A DNA stretch of 64,000 nt from Aphis gossypii (lineage: Eukaryota > Arthropoda > Insecta > Hemiptera > Aphididae). Of the stretch, positions 45,202 through 59,305 are shown piece by piece. Position 1 is the first letter of the stretch, and every line of letters starts with the position of its first letter. The stretch lies in the NCBI RefSeq assembly GCF_020184175.1, contig NC_065532.1:24676001-24740000 (forward strand). The letters run 5' to 3'. The notes under the pieces are model-generated. The model saw nothing but the letters and a program-made list of their open reading frames with translations, was not told the DNA's origin and ran no database searches. Made by a program: the position numbers and the translations under genes.

Positions 45202-47131
45202 ATATAACAGTAGTTTTTAAATATTTTGGTTAGTTTATATCTATTTGCTCAATGTTATAAAAATTACTTTTGTTATATTACCTATATTATAATATAAATA
45301 ACAACTTTTTATTTCACAAAAAATAATATTTAGTTTATCATATTTATATATATATATATATTTTATTATTATTATTTTATTTGAAATTACCCTCGGTGAC
45401 ATAGGCCATTGGGATACATTATTATTTATATATTATTTATTATTCATTTATATTCCATGTACATTGTACCTACAATCTACATGTTTTAATATTTGAGTTG
45501 AATAACAGTTGACGACTTTATAACGAGAGACTGCTTCTGACCACATTTTTCGAAAACATACGATTTGCCATTTTCATCATTTAATCAAGAACACTTTTAC
45601 GCTCATAATAATATATATGATATTATAAAGGAACATACAGTGTGAACGCCGTGTTTGTCCCGAACGGATGCCCACCGACCACTCTACTTCTATATACCCT
45701 CACCCATCACCTATTCGTAGTATGTCCGGCTTACGCAAAATATATAGGTTTCTGACTTTTCTATAGTACTTGAAAAATAAATATTACAATAATTTTTTTC
45801 ATAACACAATCTATTATATTACAGTTTTGGGTGGACCTTCAACTATATAACATTATTGTGGCTATTATTATATATTATTAATATATTATAATTAATCACA
45901 ATAAAGCAGAAAACATTGGTGGTTTAAACGCAACGGTCGTATGGCCTACAGTCCACGAAAACACTCTGTATATTATCATGTTTACGAATCACACACGCCA
46001 CAAAACTTGCTTGGAAAGTTTCGCGTATGTATCCGAGTGTATAGGTATACCTACGCGCCTGGCGATGATCGATCGGAAACCGGATGTACACGATAGCCGC
46101 GTCACCGCAAAACGGATGTTATATTATTACTATTATATTATATCGGCTGTTTTAGGTACACTTTTGGGTGTGTTAGCGGAATTCTTCTTTTTGTTTGTTT
46201 CGTGAAAGTCATAAAACGTATATACGATACACGAATAAACTATAAAATCTAACAAAAATAATAATAATAAATATAAAAAAAAAACGCTGCAGAATACCGT
46301 TTAAGCCTTTAACAATTATTATTATAATTATTACGTCTTGCTATGTATTGAAACACGATGATTAATGGTTTTCGGTATTTAATAACAACATTATATTATA
46401 ATAATATAATGTGACGGCCGTTGTTCGATATAATATTAATAGTATAGTGTATATATTAATTATCACTATCGTACGTACAATATTATACCTACTGTACACA
46501 CCGGCCCGGTTGACCCACCCACCAACGAAATCAGTTTATGTACGTATGTTGTATGTATCATTTATATATAAATGTATATATATTATAATGTAAGTATATG
46601 ATATGGACATATAGCCAGAGGTAAAAATCGAGAAATGTAGCTCTATGGTAGTGGCACATATTATAATAATAATACACGCGCGTATTATAATGATATATGG
46701 GTGTGTGCTGTAAAACACATAACTACCGAAGAAATCATAATTACTGTAATTATTAGTATTATTATATCATTACACACATTGAAACAGACATCGGTGTTGG
46801 TATAATTAAATACAAATTTAAAAGGCTTTTTTAAGCACATAAACACACATAGGTACGGACGTACACATACAGACACTTTGCCAAGATTTTGTAATAGTGT
46901 AATAGTGGAGAGGGTGTTTTAATTTAATATTTATATATAACTTAGGTATGGGGGGAAGTTGTCCACACATCCATCATAGAATCATACGGTCACATTAATA
47001 AATTTTAAAATACGTGTGACTTTTGAATATTTTTTATGAACAAGATACATGAAAAAAATAATTTTTCCTAACCTAACTTGAAATTTTGGCACACAATATA
47101 TTTCTGGGTTATATATTTATATCGGATTCAC
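45202..47131. other. intergenic, no confident gene
   Basis: Contains an ATG-initiated 75-codon frame at 45978-46205 with a hydrophobic C-terminal segment and an AATAAA near 46233, but no recognisable family. The rest is AT microsatellite-like sequence. Confidence 0.5.
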
Positions 47132-47505
47132 GACAATTGAGTGCAGGACAATTGAGCGAAGATTATTGAGCGTGCAATAACTGAACGCAATATAAAACTC
47201 AGTTTAAGTCATGGCATGTTATATTTTGTAAATCATGTCTATTTAAATTTATAATTTATATTTACTATGGTTAATAATATATATTATAAGTCAAGGCAAA
47301 ATATGAAATAAAAAATTTATGATAATAATTTTAAAAAATAAATAAGTCATAGTTTGGTTAATAATACATTATGAGTCAAGACTTAATATCAAATAAAAAA
47401 TGCATATTAATAATTTAAAATAATAAATAAGTCAAAGTATGATTAATAGTACATTATATTATATTATATATATTTTATTATTATATATTATAGCGCTCAA
47501 TTGTT
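47132..47505. mobile_element. probable small non-autonomous element with CAATTGAGCG ends
   Basis: The left end has four diverging 15-bp direct copies of GACAATTGAGCGNAG (47132, 47147, 47162, 47177). The right end carries AGCGCTCAATTGTT (47492-47505), the inverse of the same word. The interior is AT-rich with an 86-bp tandem repeat and no ORF. This fits a MITE- or Helitron-like insertion; no target-site duplication could be fixed. Confidence 0.45.
47262..47460 (+). repeat. tandem repeat, period about 86 bp, about 2.3 copies
   Basis: GGTTAATAATAYATTATRAGTCAAG recurs in diverged form at 47269, 47356 and 47441, each followed by AATAAAAAAT-type and AATAAATAAGTCA-type blocks in the same order. Confidence 0.7.
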
Positions 47506-48120
47506 GGGAAGCATTTAATATTTATATATATATATATATCCGTACACACACAAGGTGGAATATTATATATATATAATGTAATTTTACATTTGTGAACAAA
47601 TTATAGTTATATTTTTTGGAAACACACCAATGCTTATAATGTCTAATAAATTTATAGAATTATTTCAAATAGTTTATTTAAAAACATCTGACACTAAATT
47701 TCATGTGAAACAGTTATTTACTTTTTAATTCAAAACGAATTCTAACATCCCCCTTTTAAAAAATCTTGGCTTAGCACCAGACTTAAAAGTTATAATCATT
47801 ATTTTAAATGTACATTAGATCGCATTATTATATGGATTCTATGGCGTCCTAGTGTGTACTCTGATTCTTGAAATATATTTTAAATAGTATCCAGACATCC
47901 AGTGTAACGTATTATGATTTGATCAAAATTGATTTCTCGTTAAAATAAGTGCGTGCAAAATATAACATGTCAATATAATAATAACAATATTATAAACAGT
48001 TGTTGATATTCATGCGACACCATACAAAAACATACTTTTAAAATATTATATTTATACATAATATATTGTAACGTAATATTGGAGAAAAAATAATACTTTC
48101 TCGTGTCATTTAATATATCA

Positions 48121-48162
48121 TGATGTGTGTGTGTGTATGTGTGTGTATATATATATGTGTGC
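48121..48162. repeat. (TG)n/(TA)n microsatellite
   Basis: Alternating TG tract interrupted by TA steps and ending in (TA)n(TG)n. Confidence 0.9.
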
Positions 48163-48381
48163 TAATAATATTAAGCTCGAATAGGCAACTAATTACAAAT
48201 AAATCTTATGTAAATGAAATGCTCATATTTTTAAAAATCAACTAGACTGGCTTCGTGAGTACCTTACTCATATAATATTATTATTACTATAATAAAATTA
48301 TTGCAACTCTCTCCACGTAAACAAGATGTAGGTATGTATCTTTGGTAATATGTGTATGTGTTTGTGTTTAAAAATAATATT

Positions 48382-48404
48382 AAAAAAAAAAAAAAAAAAA
48401 AAAA
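48382..48404. repeat. A23 homopolymer
   Basis: Twenty-three A in a row; could be a mononucleotide microsatellite or the tail of an old retroposed sequence. Confidence 0.9.
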
Positions 48405-51400
48405 TGTTTAATTATTCTTACTCTAAAGTATTATTTTTTTTTAATTAAATACGTTATAGAAAATTAGTTGGTCATAAATTCAAACTAATTCATCATTAGA
48501 AGATACCTGAACGGATGAGATGTATTTGATAATCTCCATGTTTTTTTGGTAAAAAATGACTCATAGATTGGTTGTTTTCAAAATAATTACTACACTAAAG
48601 TATACATGTCGTTGATCATACTAGAGTGGTTATAATATTTTTGCCCCCCCCCTAAAAAAAAAAAAAAATAAAACGAAACTGGATGTTTTGAATTATTTTT
48701 AGAAGTAATTATAATGTACCTATATTTACTTATGTGATTATTCTTCATCTAAAAAATACTGTCTTTTGTTGGCTAGTGCTCAAACTGATCAGTAATCACA
48801 ACTCATTGTCTCATTTGTAACTTATTATAAGTATAATACTTGAATAAATGGAACGTTCCATTTTTTACTAAAAATTCACCGCAATTATTTTCGCAATAGG
48901 GTTAGTAGTACCCTCACCATGTAGTAAGCACACTTTAATTAATGTCACAGTAAAATTTATTCATTGCCATGTCTACTGAATGCTTGTAACTTTATTACTG
49001 TGGATTTATAATAATGAATTTATAAAAAATAAATTATTAAGCCTATAAAAGTCCTAGTACTAATTGAATAAATTATTTTGTATAAGATTCAAGGAGGGAA
49101 AAACAACAAAATCGAGAAACACTATTTGTAACAAGACAATATTATGTTGTTTTCGATGAGTGAACGGATTATTCTCAAAATATTTTTTTCAGAGTCAAGT
49201 TTTAAGCTTAAATAAGCAAACAACGTCTGCGTCTGGTACTCACAATTTCTTTTAATTTAATCGTTAAAATATGTTATTGATGTACAATTATTTAATACAT
49301 AAGATAAATGAACGATGCACAAACCATATTTAATACTATAATCCAAAAATCGAAGGATGCGCAGCTGGCTTATAAAAAAGGGTCGAAATTAACAAAAGTA
49401 GAAGTTTAAGTTAGTTAATTCCTAATTCAAAATTAGGTAAAAAAAAAAACTTCTGGTTTATACTGTCTTGAGCAATATGTATTTATATACAGATGTGATT
49501 ATTTTTATTTCTTTGTATTCCGAGTAGAGATTAAAACGAGGGCGTTTGCATCCATCACTACAGTACTGCAGACAGATGCACGTGCACGTATATTTTTTGA
49601 AAATACATTTGCTCTATAAAAGCGGTCTGAAATTTTCGCCCGACTTTCAAAATATGTCCAAAACAACTACCGCAATGGGTCGTTGCACCGAGGTGAGAGA
49701 TCTGAGACACTGGTGCTTTACACCACAACACCCTGCAGGCTACTAGCTGTGTATTAAATTATCATTATTTTTACGTGTCCGCCAGACTTTTTTATTTTTT
49801 AACTCTGCAGCACACGAGTGTATCAATAAAATAAAACTTAAGCTCGTCGATGTATTTTTACTAACATTCAGTTAATACTATATGATCAGGAAAACGATTA
49901 ATACGCGCCGGATATGATCGCGATGTGAAACCGTCGTCCAGAGCGGTCATCGAAAAAAAAATTTTGATCACATTATTGCATGTATACATATTAATATTAT
50001 ACAGAATGTCGTTATGACGTCGTGCCCAGTTAAAACGACTGCTGTAGCTTGCGTCTACTTTCATTAAAATATAATCATATGATATTTTAATGTAATACTA
50101 TATTATATTATATAGACGCATTATGTTTGTCGATGTCTTACATTAATATTCGTATAATTTAAAAATTCGTTTGTCTGTTTAAAAAAAAATAGTATTTAAA
50201 TTATATCGATGTCCACTAACAAACATTCGTCAGATAATAAAACATCGTGTTATCACTATGAATTTTCAAACACCGTAGCACGATAATGACATTGTTGATA
50301 GTAATATTATAATCTAAACATTATATAAACGTAAATATAATATGTGTCGACTAGCGAATGTTGTTCGCCATCCCGAGTAGACGGCTACAGAAATAAAACA
50401 ACGAGACAATTAAGAAAGCTGTGCATATATTATAATAATATCATTGGCACACATGTCGTATTAAACATGTACCTGCCGATCTTATGTCGTTTATCGTTTA
50501 TATGATCGTTTATGCTCATGTACCATGGTTTTTTTTTTGTCAGCTTCAAGAATATATAAATGTCAAAAGGTTTAAAAATGCGATTTTAATATTTTTCGTT
50601 TAAATACACGTTTATTTTCTCCAAATCAAGTATCAGCAGTCCCATAACGTCGATATTCTACAAATGCGAATATATGTGCGCGTATAATTTATTGCGGGAC
50701 CCGCAGACTGCCAAAACTAGTATAAGATCATCGTCATAACACAAACGAGTGTTGCACAGATAGCTTGTATATAATATTGTTTACTCCGAAAACCTATACT
50801 GCAATGTTTACGTGTATACGTTATGATGTCTGCGTATTCGTGTGTTTGCGCTTATAATAATATGTAATAGGTAGTCGTCGTTTCGTGCGTTTGATTTATT
50901 TTACAGTTTATGTTTCCGGAGGTAGGGGTAGTTACTTGTTTTGAATTTCTGTTCTTAGTGCGAACCGCACCGCGTGTGATGGCATGCAGTTATGAAACAG
51001 AATATTATAATAATATGATGTCAGACTCGCGGTGGTTTACCGGTTTGCGCATCTCGAACTCGTCTCGCGGCCCCCTTAGCCTCGTCCGGAAACCCATGCG
51101 TTTTGATTCCAAGTTCCATAATCCGAACATAAAAACGCCTAATGTTATAATAAAAATAGATGTACAAGTAGGATGATTCGATCGGACGATCGTCATTTGT
51201 CAGAATGATGAGTTTGAACGAAGTAACGGCGAACTGTAGTAGAGCGAACGACGAACGTGTTGACCAACCGTCTAAATGCTTATGTGTATCATAATTTGTC
51301 GCGATTAGTTAAAGACATAGTATTTCATTACAACCCCCTCGAGTCAACGACGTGATAATATTGAGTTGGATATTATACGTTTAAGATAGTTACTGTACCT

Positions 51401-53677
51401 ACTTATTTATTCAATATCCAAAATAAGTGTCGATGAACATCAAAGTTGAGAAAATATTTTAATCATTTTATTCGACACGGATCTCGATATTTTATCATCA
51501 CATCAATTTATAATTTTTTTCTTTATAGAAGTCAATAAAAATTAAACGTAAGAAATCGGTTAAAATTTAAAATAGCGTGAAAAAAACACAAAACTATATG
51601 AACTACATAATGAAATTTATAATAATATATGAATATAAATACATAATATAAATAAAATGTATTCTTAAGGCTTCAACAATAAAGTCATTAGTCGGTTTTA
51701 CATTTACATTTTAAAGTTTATTTTATATTATATGCAATCTTCATAATAATTATACAAAGGTCATGACGTAATAATAATAATAGCAGAAATTTATGAAAAA
51801 TTTAAATTTGGTTGTACAGATTGGTAGTAGCTGGTATTTTTAAGAAAATACATTAGTAAATTTTATTTATTTATAGATAAAATATCTTCTAGATTGTTGG
51901 TTGTGGAAAAATCTATCTTCTTATCATAGCTATCCAACCGAGGAGGCCAAGAAGCCAAAAGGAGGTATATTTTATGGATATGAAAGATATTTTGCAGTAT
52001 TCCTTAAGAGATGAGAGTTCTTTTTTTGTTTTATTATTGGTATAAAAACTTCTTTAACTGCTACGTTTTGTTTTTTTCATTTCCAGATATGTTTTTGTGA
52101 GCGGGTATCCAAAAAAAAGTTATCAAGCGTGGTGTTATAGAAGAAAATCTTTATACTCATGTTTTTCATGATTTCTTTGTTGTCTCGTGTTTTTTTAAAG
52201 CTAGGATAAAACTATGGAAATAGCTTATTATTAAAATTTTGTTCGATTTAAATAATATATATATTATACCACACATACATATTATTGTAATCCGTTGTAT
52301 CAACTATCAATATCTTTTATTGAAAACATAATTCGTACCATAAGGGAAGTAAGTATCTTTAAGAAGTCTATATTTTTGTATACTTTTAAATAATATTATT
52401 TAAAAAAAAATCTATACAAAATAAACAATATTATAAACCGAATTTTGTAAACTGATTTAAAAATTATTTTTATATAATATAATATTATATATTTTTAGTT
52501 GAAATACATAGTTTTTTCTTCAAAAATCATTATGGAATTCAACGAACAGGTAATGCATTAATATACACGATAACATTTTATATTTTTAGGACATGTTAAC
52601 TATCACGTACACCAGATTTGTATAATATCATACCTATTAATAGAGTGGTTTAGTTTGACGCAGAGCGAATGGTCGTTAGTCTAAATAATAAATACCATAT
52701 TTCGTAACGTCTGCCAATAGGTAATACGTCAATGTATTAATATTAATTAAAATAATAATTAGAATAAGATAATATCTATATTATTTAAATATCAGAACAA
52801 AACCACATTAATAGCAGCTTGTCCGTAGGCTTGTGAACTGTGTCGTTATGATCAACATACATTAATGATTAACGCGTCACACATACACACACTCAGAAAT
52901 ACTATCATTGATAACTACCGCGGTGTATTATATTAAATTAAAGTTAAATGGTTATTAACTCATAAAATGCAGAGAAAATAATTGGTCTGCTAAATCGATC
53001 AATTTTATTTATTTTTAATTTAAATTTATTCATATTTTCGATTACGAGATCGCCGACTATTATTTAAGTAAATTTTACTTTTACCTTACTATCTAAGTGG
53101 TATTTATATTATCGTTCAAATATTATCCTTTAAGAATTCTCGAATTAAAAGGAAAAAAATTGTTAATTAGCCTTTGGATATTATAACTTATGGTTCAAAC
53201 TTAGTACATACTATTATAGTATAATATTAATAACTATCAATAATGATGATCGCGAGATTTTTCCAAAGCTCAATCTGGAGGAAGAAACCATCACCATCAC
53301 ATGGTAATAATAAAAAATGATTATAAAACCATTGATGTGGCGATAATAATAGTTAATATAATGTTATGAAGACAATCGATCATTAGACTATCGATAAACG
53401 TATAGGTTATATTGTATATTATTATTGTCATCATCATTGGTCGTCGTCGTCGTTGCATCGTTACTTGTTACGACTTTGCGTAATACGACATCCCAATATC
53501 CGATTCAATATTGGTTATTATTATCATGTAACCAGACGACTGTGAAATATTATTTGGCACATGACCTCCCCATTCCCTGCTCGTTCGTGACACCCACTCG
53601 CGACCAATGATATATTGTGTCAAATATTCGGGAGTAGAATGCTAATAGTGGTCATCACAATAAATTATAATGATCGA

Positions 53678-53696
53678 TTTTTTTTTTTTTTTTTTT
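53678..53696. repeat. T19 homopolymer
   Basis: Run of T; no element recognised next to it. Confidence 0.9.
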
Positions 53697-53851
53697 GGCT
53701 CTATCGATTTCGTAACCTGAAATCGTGGTGTACGACGTCTCTATTTACATGATAATATTATAATTATAAATTATAACATACTATACGATATTATATTAAT
53801 AAAAATTCGGGCAATAATAATATAACGAGTCTTTTTTTTCATTTCTTACAG

Positions 53852-54310
53852 GTAAATGGAAATAGTACAATTGAAATGAACAAGTGTCATACACGATAAG
53901 CGAAAAAAGATTGACTCAAACTGCAAACGAAACTCGAAAAATAAAGTTATAAGAATCCCGTGCAAAAAAATTCTGTGCCATACCCCGACCACACTACTCT
54001 AATGCCATGTTGTTGTGAGACCTCTGTATTAACGACCTCGGAAAATAAGGAATAGTCCATGACTCACATCAATGCATCATACCAACACTTGGTGAAAAGA
54101 GAAGATCCTCGCATTATATGTATCAGCCGTGGTAGCCTCTTAAAAATATCTTTGCCTGCTGCAAATGCAAAATACACGAGTAAGAAAATAAAGGAAATTA
54201 TTATTCTTCAAAGAAAAGAAGAAGAGCAAATTGAAAAACCACCCTACTGTACCTATATATATATTGTAAATAGGAATAATTAACGTGGAATAAAAAAACA
54301 TCCTCAAATA
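53852..54310 (+). ncRNA. possible terminal exon of an unidentified, perhaps non-coding, transcript
   Basis: A strong acceptor (pyrimidine tract from 53831, TTTCTTACAG to 53851) is followed by about 440 bp of less AT-biased sequence with stops in all frames, except a 74-codon frame at 54059-54283. An AATAAA lies at 54289-54294. This is the layout of a last exon with UTR. No coding family is recognised. Confidence 0.2.
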
Positions 54311-55789
54311 ATAATCATACTTGAGTTATTCATATTATCAAGGACAAATCTCATCGATCGAATAGAAATATATATTTTTTCTAATACGATTTTTACGAAA
54401 GTACAATTAAAATTATAACTAACTAATTTTAATCTAAAAAAAGCGTTAAATCTGATTACATGCGGGGCGAAAGAATGAAGGAAAAAAATTTTTGGGTCTT
54501 TACATATATTATTAAATATATCCCCCATTCGCAAAATAGGTTAACGATTTCACTCACCGATAAGAGATCGTTCCCAGCGTTTGTACGGAATACCCTAAAA
54601 ACGTCTTGTAATCATATATATGACGTGAATAATATTGTATCGATGGTTTTTCTCATTTTCAACGTAAACAATAGTATTATGAACATGTTTAGAAATCGCA
54701 TGCATGGCAATATCGGTTAATAATTTAACCTTCAGCAGTAAAACCGTAGTATTTAGAAATATTTGAATATTTATGTCATATTACGTATAAAATGTATATT
54801 AGCTAGTTTACTTAATAAGGTATAATAATATGATTTATAGACATCGTCGAGCGATTTCTTTTTTATATTTTTAGTTTCAAATATTTTTTTTTCATCTTTG
54901 AATCCTTAATTTAATTGTATTAATTATTAATCTTTTTTTTTTCACTCTTTAAATTACAATTTTTGTAAACAATCAATAATAATTACTACCATTTTGAACC
55001 GAAAAAAATGTATGACGGATCCGACAGGTATCGTCGAATGGCAGATAAGCTGATAATATACTAACCCAACGCCCAGTGTTTTTCAAATATGTCGCGCCAG
55101 TGATTTCGTGGGTATAAAACAAATACGACGAAAATCGAACGCCTAGGCTATGTGTTTTTTTTTTTATAAATTTCAAACATCGATATAGGTTATTCGCTTT
55201 TCTATTGTAATCTTAATCTATATTTGACGAGGACGAATTCCCGTCGACCGAGTATACGCGTGCTTATTCTTATTACAGCATCGGTTACAATCTTCATAAT
55301 GCACATGCGTATTGAGTATGTACATATTTAATGATGTACCCCATAAACCTATGTACGAGTATATTATTATAGTGGATTTACGAGATTATAAAAACACATA
55401 ACTAAAACAAACACATTTTTGTGAAGTAAACCTTGTGATCGAGTGCCGCACAATAAGCGAAAGAAAAAGATAATGTCGTTTAACGTAATATTATATATAT
55501 ATAATATTCACTTGTCATTATGAAATTCATTAGAAAACTATCAGCGTCTAAAAACCGTCGTACACACCCATATTCTTGGTCCAATATGTATATAATACCG
55601 TAAGCACCAGTCACTAAGTAATCATCACGACTTTAACGGAGGCGGCGCACGGTGTATTATAATCGTTTTGCCATATCCGCGTCGGTGTTATTTGAAAACC
55701 GGAAAGTAAATAGTAAACCGGTCACCACGACGACGTAGTGTCTCGGCGAGACGCGATTACATATTATTAAGCACTATTAAGCCGGAGGC
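54311..55789. other. intergenic, no gene recognised
   Basis: AT-rich to 55600, then a GC-richer CpG-containing stretch at 55630-55789 leading into the TATA box at 55790. Confidence 0.55.
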
Positions 55790-55796
55790 TATATAA
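55790..55796 (+). promoter_or_regulatory. candidate TATA box
   Basis: TATATAA in a locally GC-rich context (GGAGGC-TATATAA-CGGTGG). Transcription would be expected to start about 25-35 bases downstream, almost at the ATG at 55825, which leaves little 5' UTR; this is a weakness of the model. Confidence 0.3.
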
Positions 55797-55824
55797 CGGT
55801 GGCCTCTTTCCCCGAGCAACGCAC

Positions 55825-55971
55825 ATGGCCAAAAATTTCAGAAGGAAATACTATATGAGAAAAAGTCTACTTAAAATTATAAACTCGTTGTACAGAAGAA
55901 AACGGTTTCCCGAAAAACGCGCTTATCGTCGAGACTATTCGGAAAGCCAACGTGAACGCGAAGAAATGTAA
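55825..55971 (+). CDS. candidate small basic protein, 48 residues
   Basis: ATG 55825 to TAA 55969-55971, beginning MAKNFRRKYYMRKSLLKI and extremely rich in Arg, Lys and Tyr, ending in an SQREREE stretch. Immediately after, a second frame offset by one base stays open and equally basic (about 55952-56102) up to a strong donor cagac|gtaagt at 56103. Possibilities: a real short ORF, one ORF broken by a frameshift, or the 5' leader of a spliced transcript. No homologue is recognised. Confidence 0.22.
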   Translation: MAKNFRRKYYMRKSLLKIINSLYRRKRFPEKRAYRRDYSESQREREEM

Positions 55972-56102
55972 AACAAAAGCTTCTGGATTATTTTTTGATC
56001 TACAACGACTAAGGACCCGATTTTCGCAGGGAATACGTCTAAAAATGAAAAAAAAAAATCGACCAATTACTTACTATCGGTCTTTCGTCAAAGCAATCAG
56101 AC

Positions 56103-59100
56103 GTAAGTTAACTGTTATCGAATTAACAATGGGTTTATTAACTTACCAAATACAATTATTATGTAAGACAACCTGTATCGTAATGTGTAGGTATGTTTAA
56201 ACTGTAATCACTTAATGTCGAGTCGTCTCGTTCACTTTATGCAAATCGTATTTTTGTATATACTACATATGGGCATATAGTAAAATTAGAGTATTAGACG
56301 ATCAAGCTCTCGAGAAGGTCAAAATATACGCGAAATAACTATTGCACATTTTTAAAAATGCTTAACAAATGTATATGACTAACGAGTTAATCGAAATTTC
56401 CCGGATTATGATTATTGTGAAGGGCTTACCATATTCACATGCACGTATATGATGCATACACATCGCGTCTCATGTATATTTTCCATATTACGATGCGTCA
56501 TTCACAGATTAATATAGGCAACTGCATACCATTAAAATTCATCCAATCTGTATTTTGGGCTTGTTGTGAGAATATACATCCTGTTAAATTATAGATGAAA
56601 ATATCCATTAACACAATATCTAAAATCTAAATTTAAATAATTATAAGTACCTACTTCTGTCTTCTACGTATATATATAGTATAAGAGTCTGCTACACAAA
56701 ATAGTAGTGGTTGAACCTCTTTTTCCCACAATTTGACTGATAACGTTGTCTCATTTCAACATAAAGTTCATGTGCACGACTCAGCAGTGCAGCCATCTGA
56801 GTTTTTAATTATTTACATATTAAGTTCATTGTAATGATAATAGGTATAATAAATTATTTCTAAGCTCCTTGACATTGATCGAAGACTGAAGACTCTTGGC
56901 CGGCGCGCACGAGTCGCTGAACTTTGTTGCGGCCGTTCTCGTGTTCTGTAAGGGACCGGAGGGCGCCCGCCATTCTGGCGCCATCCGAGTCAGGAACAGA
57001 ACACGACACCGACGCCGTCGACCGAAAATAATAATAATAAATTAAAAATCGTGACGGATTTTCGTCTTTTATGGCTCGTGTGTCGTGGCCTTGAAAATTT
57101 ACTCCCAGCGCGCGTATAGAAGTTTCACTTCAAAAACTACCTATAATATTATTATAATAAAACACATTTATATAGAATTAAAATTAGAACATAACAATTT
57201 CTTACAAATACGAATTATTATTAATGACTAATACACATAAGGATACAGTATAAGCTCTAAACTGAGCTTGGTGAATTTCGATTATATTATATAACTTGCA
57301 AGTCAATACCGACGTAAAATTTTATTTAATATTTTGGTTTGTCTATTTTTACCAAATGGCGAGTAATATCATCTGTTGAATATTCGCTAAAACATCACTA
57401 TTACAGTGATATATAACTGCATTTTGTCTAATTTGTGTGAGTTTATTCAAATTTACGACTTATAATGTTATGCGATTATTGATTAGATTTAAGCACATCT
57501 CAGATCTGACGTTGTGACGTATAAAAATACATATCTATATAATTTATATTTTAGTATAGTTTCTGTTAAAATATTTGTAAATTCTACGTGATTTGTAAAC
57601 TTAATATTAAGGTATTTTTAATTTTATTTATGACACGGTACAGTGAAGACGGTGCTGACCTAAAACGTCGGACGCTCGCATATCACACATCGTTATCATT
57701 TAAATGCATATTTCATAATATTATATTTTTAATATATATATACTCGTAATAATTATTACATAAATGTTATTATATACTGCTGTATATAGACGTGTAGTGT
57801 ATATTTTAAGGTTTAATAGGTTTGGGTTTATGATTTTTTCTTTTTAGAAATGAGCACTCGTCTATAAAAAATTATAAATTATATTAAGGCGTTGTTGTAC
57901 ATTTTTCGTAATGTTTCCGCCTTTCCAGAAAATATATATCTAACAGACAGACGTTATAAATGGTCACAAATTTATTGTATCACTTCAAAGTTAACGATAA
58001 ACTGACGTACCTATTGAAAAAGTTTGCGTACGATTAGCATGTCTATGGGTTGCTCGACGTTTTTACTCGGAAGTATAATATTATCCCAAATTCATAAATC
58101 ATTATTATATTTATTTATAACTGTTATCTAACCCAGATCTTTGCAATTTTTCAAGACATTTGGATCCTTAAAGAAAAAGTAATTAGACTAATTAGAGACA
58201 AAATAATTAGGCGATAATAGTTTTAGGAATGTAAAATGCAAGTATTTCATTATTATTTGATAGAGATTATGCTATGATAATACTTCTTATCTGTGGTAAA
58301 AAAAAAATAAACAATCATAATAATAATAAACTAAAAAGCAACCAAATGTTTTTTGCGTTAATTTCATAACATGTTAAAACATATTTTTTTTCTGATTTTG
58401 ATTAAACGAATCAATCTCATGTAGTCTGGAATCAGTCGAGTCAATATCGGGTTTAGAAATTTGTCAAGAACAACTTGGATCTCTCAATCGTGAGCGTAAG
58501 AGTAAATCAATGCTCATAGGTGAAATATAGATCGTACCTTAAGTCACAGAAATAATCAAAAAAAAAAAACTTACCTACGCCTGGTGGTAAGTAGGTACAC
58601 ACGCCGTTTACCTACTGACGATTCGAGTTTAAACGCGAACGCCTCCCCGCAATATTAATTATACTATTATAATATTATTGTCACATTAATTGTTATATTG
58701 AAATGTAACGTCATAATGAAACATTCTCGTTTAATCACGGCAATACAAAATAATAAAACGTATAATGTATATTATAATAATATTATTCTCGACTAGTTTT
58801 TATTTATTTTTATTTTTTTCGTTATCGCAATGCTACAATAATAATAACATAATAGTGTTTATAATAATATTATGTTATAAATGCGCGGCCGTCGTCGTCG
58901 TCTGACGTCTTTACAACAATAATATACACAACTAATTTTCCGTACCATTTATTATTTAATTATTATGATACGTATACATAATACATAATACTATTACGAT
59001 GTACTTGTACGGTGTTTGTATACGAAACACTGATCACCGGCCGTAGATTTTTTAATATACGCGATATGTCCTATTAGATTACCCGCACTTAGACGCGCGT

Positions 59101-59305
59101 GTAATAAGACGTACGTATACTTATTTTTTATTTTATTTTTTTTTTTTTATAACTACCTATATTTATGTATATACTTAAATAACGAAACGACCACTAACAA
59201 CGTACATGATAATATTATGATGTATGACAATAATGACGATACGTACCACACGCTGATGCGATGTTAATTATTATTTACACACCGGCCCCGAACCGTCGGG
59301 CCTAG
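56103..59305. other. intergenic or intronic, no confident gene
   Basis: Mostly AT-rich, with a strong CpG/GC island at 56890-57120. The donor at 56103 could make the start of this segment an intron. Confidence 0.5.
57067..57072 (-). promoter_or_regulatory. candidate minus-strand TATA element beside a GC island
   Basis: Minus strand reads CCATAAAAGAC. About 85 bases downstream on that strand there is an ATG (56984) opening a 52-codon frame (56826-56984, beginning MAPEWRAPSGP) through the GC island. Speculative; the island may simply be regulatory DNA. Confidence 0.15.

Larger units (their letters stand above)
47506..53851. other. intergenic, no gene recognised
   Basis: AT-rich with simple repeats: TG/TA near 48121-48162, A23 at 48382-48404 and C9 plus an A-run at 48644-48668. 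GC-richer frames at 49546-49746 and 50910-51176 lack ATG support or known motifs and are not called. Confidence 0.55.

Noticed and set aside
45978..46205. ATG-initiated 75-codon frame with a hydrophobic C-terminus
   Set aside because: The hydrophobic part arises from TAT/TTT-type codons of local microsatellite sequence; no conserved motif, so not called as a gene.
50910..51176. GC-richer 88-codon frame after an acceptor-like TTTTACAG
   Set aside because: No recognised motif, and the minus strand is open too; insufficient support for an exon.
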